7,669 nt of DNA from assembly GCA_021846695.1 (NCBI GenBank), contig JAJZWN010000060.1, positions 1 to 7,669 on the forward strand, written 5' to 3'. The stretch's first letter is position 1, and each line of letters opens with the position of its first letter. Origin of the DNA: Thermoplasmata archaeon. GTDB taxonomy: Archaea > Thermoplasmatota > Thermoplasmata > Thermoplasmatales > Thermoplasmataceae. The notes under the pieces were generated by a model. It was not told the DNA's origin, did no database searches, and saw only the letters and a list, made by a program, of their open reading frames with translations. Below are positions 6,262 through 7,669 of this stretch, piece after piece. The position numbers and the translations under genes are program-made.

Positions 6262-7629
6262 ATTCTTTATCCACCAGATCGTTTTATTTCCATTGTCCTC
6301 TATGTAGATATTATTTTCCTCCAGTTTCTTCCTTATGTAATCCGATATTGCATAGTCCTTCTGTGATCTTGCATGGTTTCTTATGTCTATTATAATATCC
6401 ATAATATTTGATTCCTGATTCTGCTTCCTGTAGATTATGTTGAGAAATGAGTCTACATATTCCACAATATGTATAAGTTTAGAAGCAGCAGCAGATGAAA
6501 TATTTTCCATGTTCTTATTTGCATCTGAAATAAAAGCAAGAAATTCCCTGATAAGTGACCTGGTATCAAAATTTTTGTCCATAACAGCGTTGAAATGGTT
6601 TATAATTTCCTCTGCATCTATATTATAACTTCCTTCCATAGAATTAAGCTCTTTCATTTTGTTATAAAATATGTTAATCCTTTCCACTGCATCCTTTGAG
6701 CTTTCCATTAATTGCGCGGAATAATCTATAACTGTATTGTAATTGGAATTAATCATGGCAAACCGCAATTCTTCCGGTTTATAGCTCTTCAGTATGTCTT
6801 TTGTCTGGATAAAATTCTTTAATGATTTGGACATTTTTTCCTTATTAATGTTTACCATGCCTGTGTGGATCCAGTACCTAGCAAGGTATCTCTTTCCACT
6901 TACAGACCTCATCTGTGCAATTTCTGCCTCATGGTGCGGGAAAATAAGGTCGTTTCCACCGCCGTGTATATCATATTCAGAGCCAAAATATGCCTCTGTT
7001 ATAGCTGTATCCTCTATATGCCAGCCCGGGCGACCCTTTCCCCATGGAGATTCCCAGAATGGTTCACCTGGCTTCATCTTTTTCCAGAGAACAAAATCTT
7101 CAGGGGACTTTTTTTCTTCCTTTATAACGCCCCGGGCATTCTCCCTGATCTGGTCCATATTCTGATTTGATAATTCACCGTAATCAGAAAATTTCCTTAC
7201 ATTGAAGTATACACCATCAGCGGTCTCGTATGCGTACCCGTGTTCCATAATTTTTTTGATCTGACCTATAATTTCATCTATATACAGGCTTGCCCTTGCG
7301 TAGTAATTGATACTGTCTATTCTCAGTTTGCCCATAATTTCCTTATATTCTTCGAAGTAATGATCAGCAACCTCGCTGTATTTTTTGCCTTCCTCAGCTG
7401 CCCTGTTAATAATTTTATCATCTATATCTGTAATATTCTGCAGGTAAAATACAGAATATCCTCTGGCCCTGAGATACTTTGCTATAACGTCAAAGAATAT
7501 ATTTGTCCTGGCATGGCCTATATGCGAATGGTCATATACTGTGGGTCCGCAAACAAACATATTAATTCTGCCTGGATGCATAGGTTTGAAATCCTCATCT
7601 TTCTGGCCAAGTGTATTATGAATTATCAT
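6259..7629 (-). CDS. cysS: cysteinyl-tRNA synthetase
   Basis: This class I synthetase charges tRNA-Cys with cysteine. Its 456 residues are of usual length. Visible signatures are CGPTVYDHSHIGHAR (27-41, HIGH at 36-39), NITDIDDKI (65-73), GRPGWHIED (199-207), HGGGNDLIFPHHEAEIAQ (222-239) and KMSKS (265-269). A helical anticodon-binding (DALR-like) domain follows, then a C-terminal end with DYAISDYIRKKL and a Trp-rich tail. In the Escherichia coli enzyme the zinc that selects cysteine is held by Cys 28, Cys 209, His 234 and Glu 238. Here Cys 27, His 232 and Glu 236 match, but the Cys 209 position is Asp 207. The cysteine-stacking Trp is kept (Trp 203). ATG 7629 has a TATA box 18 bases upstream. 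The presence of CysRS means direct charging rather than relying only on the SepRS route. The call is firm. Confidence 0.97.
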   Translation of the reverse strand: MIIHNTLGQKDEDFKPMHPGRINMFVCGPTVYDHSHIGHARTNIFFDVIAKYLRARGYSVFYLQNITDIDDKIINRAAEEGKKYSEVADHYFEEYKEIMGKLRIDSINYYARASLYIDEIIGQIKKIMEHGYAYETADGVYFNVRKFSDYGELSNQNMDQIRENARGVIKEEKKSPEDFVLWKKMKPGEPFWESPWGKGRPGWHIEDTAITEAYFGSEYDIHGGGNDLIFPHHEAEIAQMRSVSGKRYLARYWIHTGMVNINKEKMSKSLKNFIQTKDILKSYKPEELRFAMINSNYNTVIDYSAQLMESSKDAVERINIFYNKMKELNSMEGSYNIDAEEIINHFNAVMDKNFDTRSLIREFLAFISDANKNMENISSAAASKLIHIVEYVDSFLNIIYRKQNQESNIMDIIIDIRNHARSQKDYAISDYIRKKLEENNIYIEDNGNKTIWWIKN

Positions 7630-7646
7630 CCTGTTGTAATCGGCAG

Positions 7647-7660
7647 ATTATAAATAAATT
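7647..7660 (-). promoter_or_regulatory. TATA box of cysS
   Basis: AATTTATTTATAAT on the minus strand ends 18 bases before ATG 7629. The 18 bases between contain no clear Shine-Dalgarno site, only a GG touching the ATG. The spacing matches the other first genes of this window and suggests a leaderless cysS mRNA. The region upstream is cut by the window edge. Confidence 0.58.
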
Positions 7661-7669
7661 TAATGTATA

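Noticed and set aside
6794..7653. Several open frames on the plus strand opposite cysS
   Set aside because: They overlap each other and a textbook cysteinyl-tRNA synthetase gene; their products look like shadow translations.
1..7669. Mobile element, CRISPR array, tRNA or defence genes
   Set aside because: I searched by eye for transposase or integrase motifs, regular spaced repeats and cloverleaf sequences and saw none; all larger genes are ordinary metabolic, transport, protease or translation genes.

Overview
The window reads as chromosomal DNA from a Thermoplasmatales archaeon, most likely a Ferroplasma- or Acidiplasma-like acidophile. The DNA is AT-rich with heavy use of ATA and AGG codons. 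It carries a thermopsin-type acid protease, a MOFRL-family glycerate 2-kinase (as in the non-phosphorylative Entner-Doudoroff pathway of this order) and a nicotinate phosphoribosyltransferase with a four-Cys tail like the Thermoplasma acidophilum enzyme. Several genes have archaeal TATA boxes about 17-30 bases before the start codon and no Shine-Dalgarno site. The placement is inference from gene content; no rRNA is present to confirm it.

Layout, left to right. 1-1231 (minus): 5' part of a secreted thermopsin-like protease gene, cut by the window edge. 1232-1378: intergenic, with the thermopsin promoter. 1379-1540 (minus): a 53-codon gene for a small acidic protein with a HicB-like pattern; it has its own Shine-Dalgarno site and sits 29 bases behind glycerate kinase. 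1570-2826 (minus; a less likely start is at 2841): glycerate 2-kinase. 2827-3023: divergent promoter region. 3024-4535 (plus): APC-superfamily amino acid permease with a GTG start. 4530-5690 (minus): nicotinate phosphoribosyltransferase, whose end overlaps the permease end by 6 bases inside a hairpin-forming palindrome. 5691-6233 (minus): nicotinamidase, joined to the previous gene as TAA-ATG. 6259-7629 (minus): cysteinyl-tRNA synthetase. 7630-7669: its promoter.

Function. Nicotinamidase and nicotinate phosphoribosyltransferase form a two-gene NAD salvage unit (nicotinamide to nicotinate to nicotinate mononucleotide). Thermopsin outside the cell and the permease in the membrane fit a peptide- or amino-acid-scavenging life, but they are not in one operon. 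Glycerate kinase feeds 2-phosphoglycerate into lower glycolysis.

No obviously new multi-gene system is visible. The points worth a second look are small ones: the HicB-like orphan protein, the contrast between leaderless first genes and Shine-Dalgarno-led downstream genes, the palindrome over two convergent stop codons, a promoter that overlaps the preceding gene's stop codon, and an Asp at a zinc-ligand position of cysteinyl-tRNA synthetase. There are no tRNA or rRNA genes, CRISPR arrays, insertion sequences or prophage genes that I can see.
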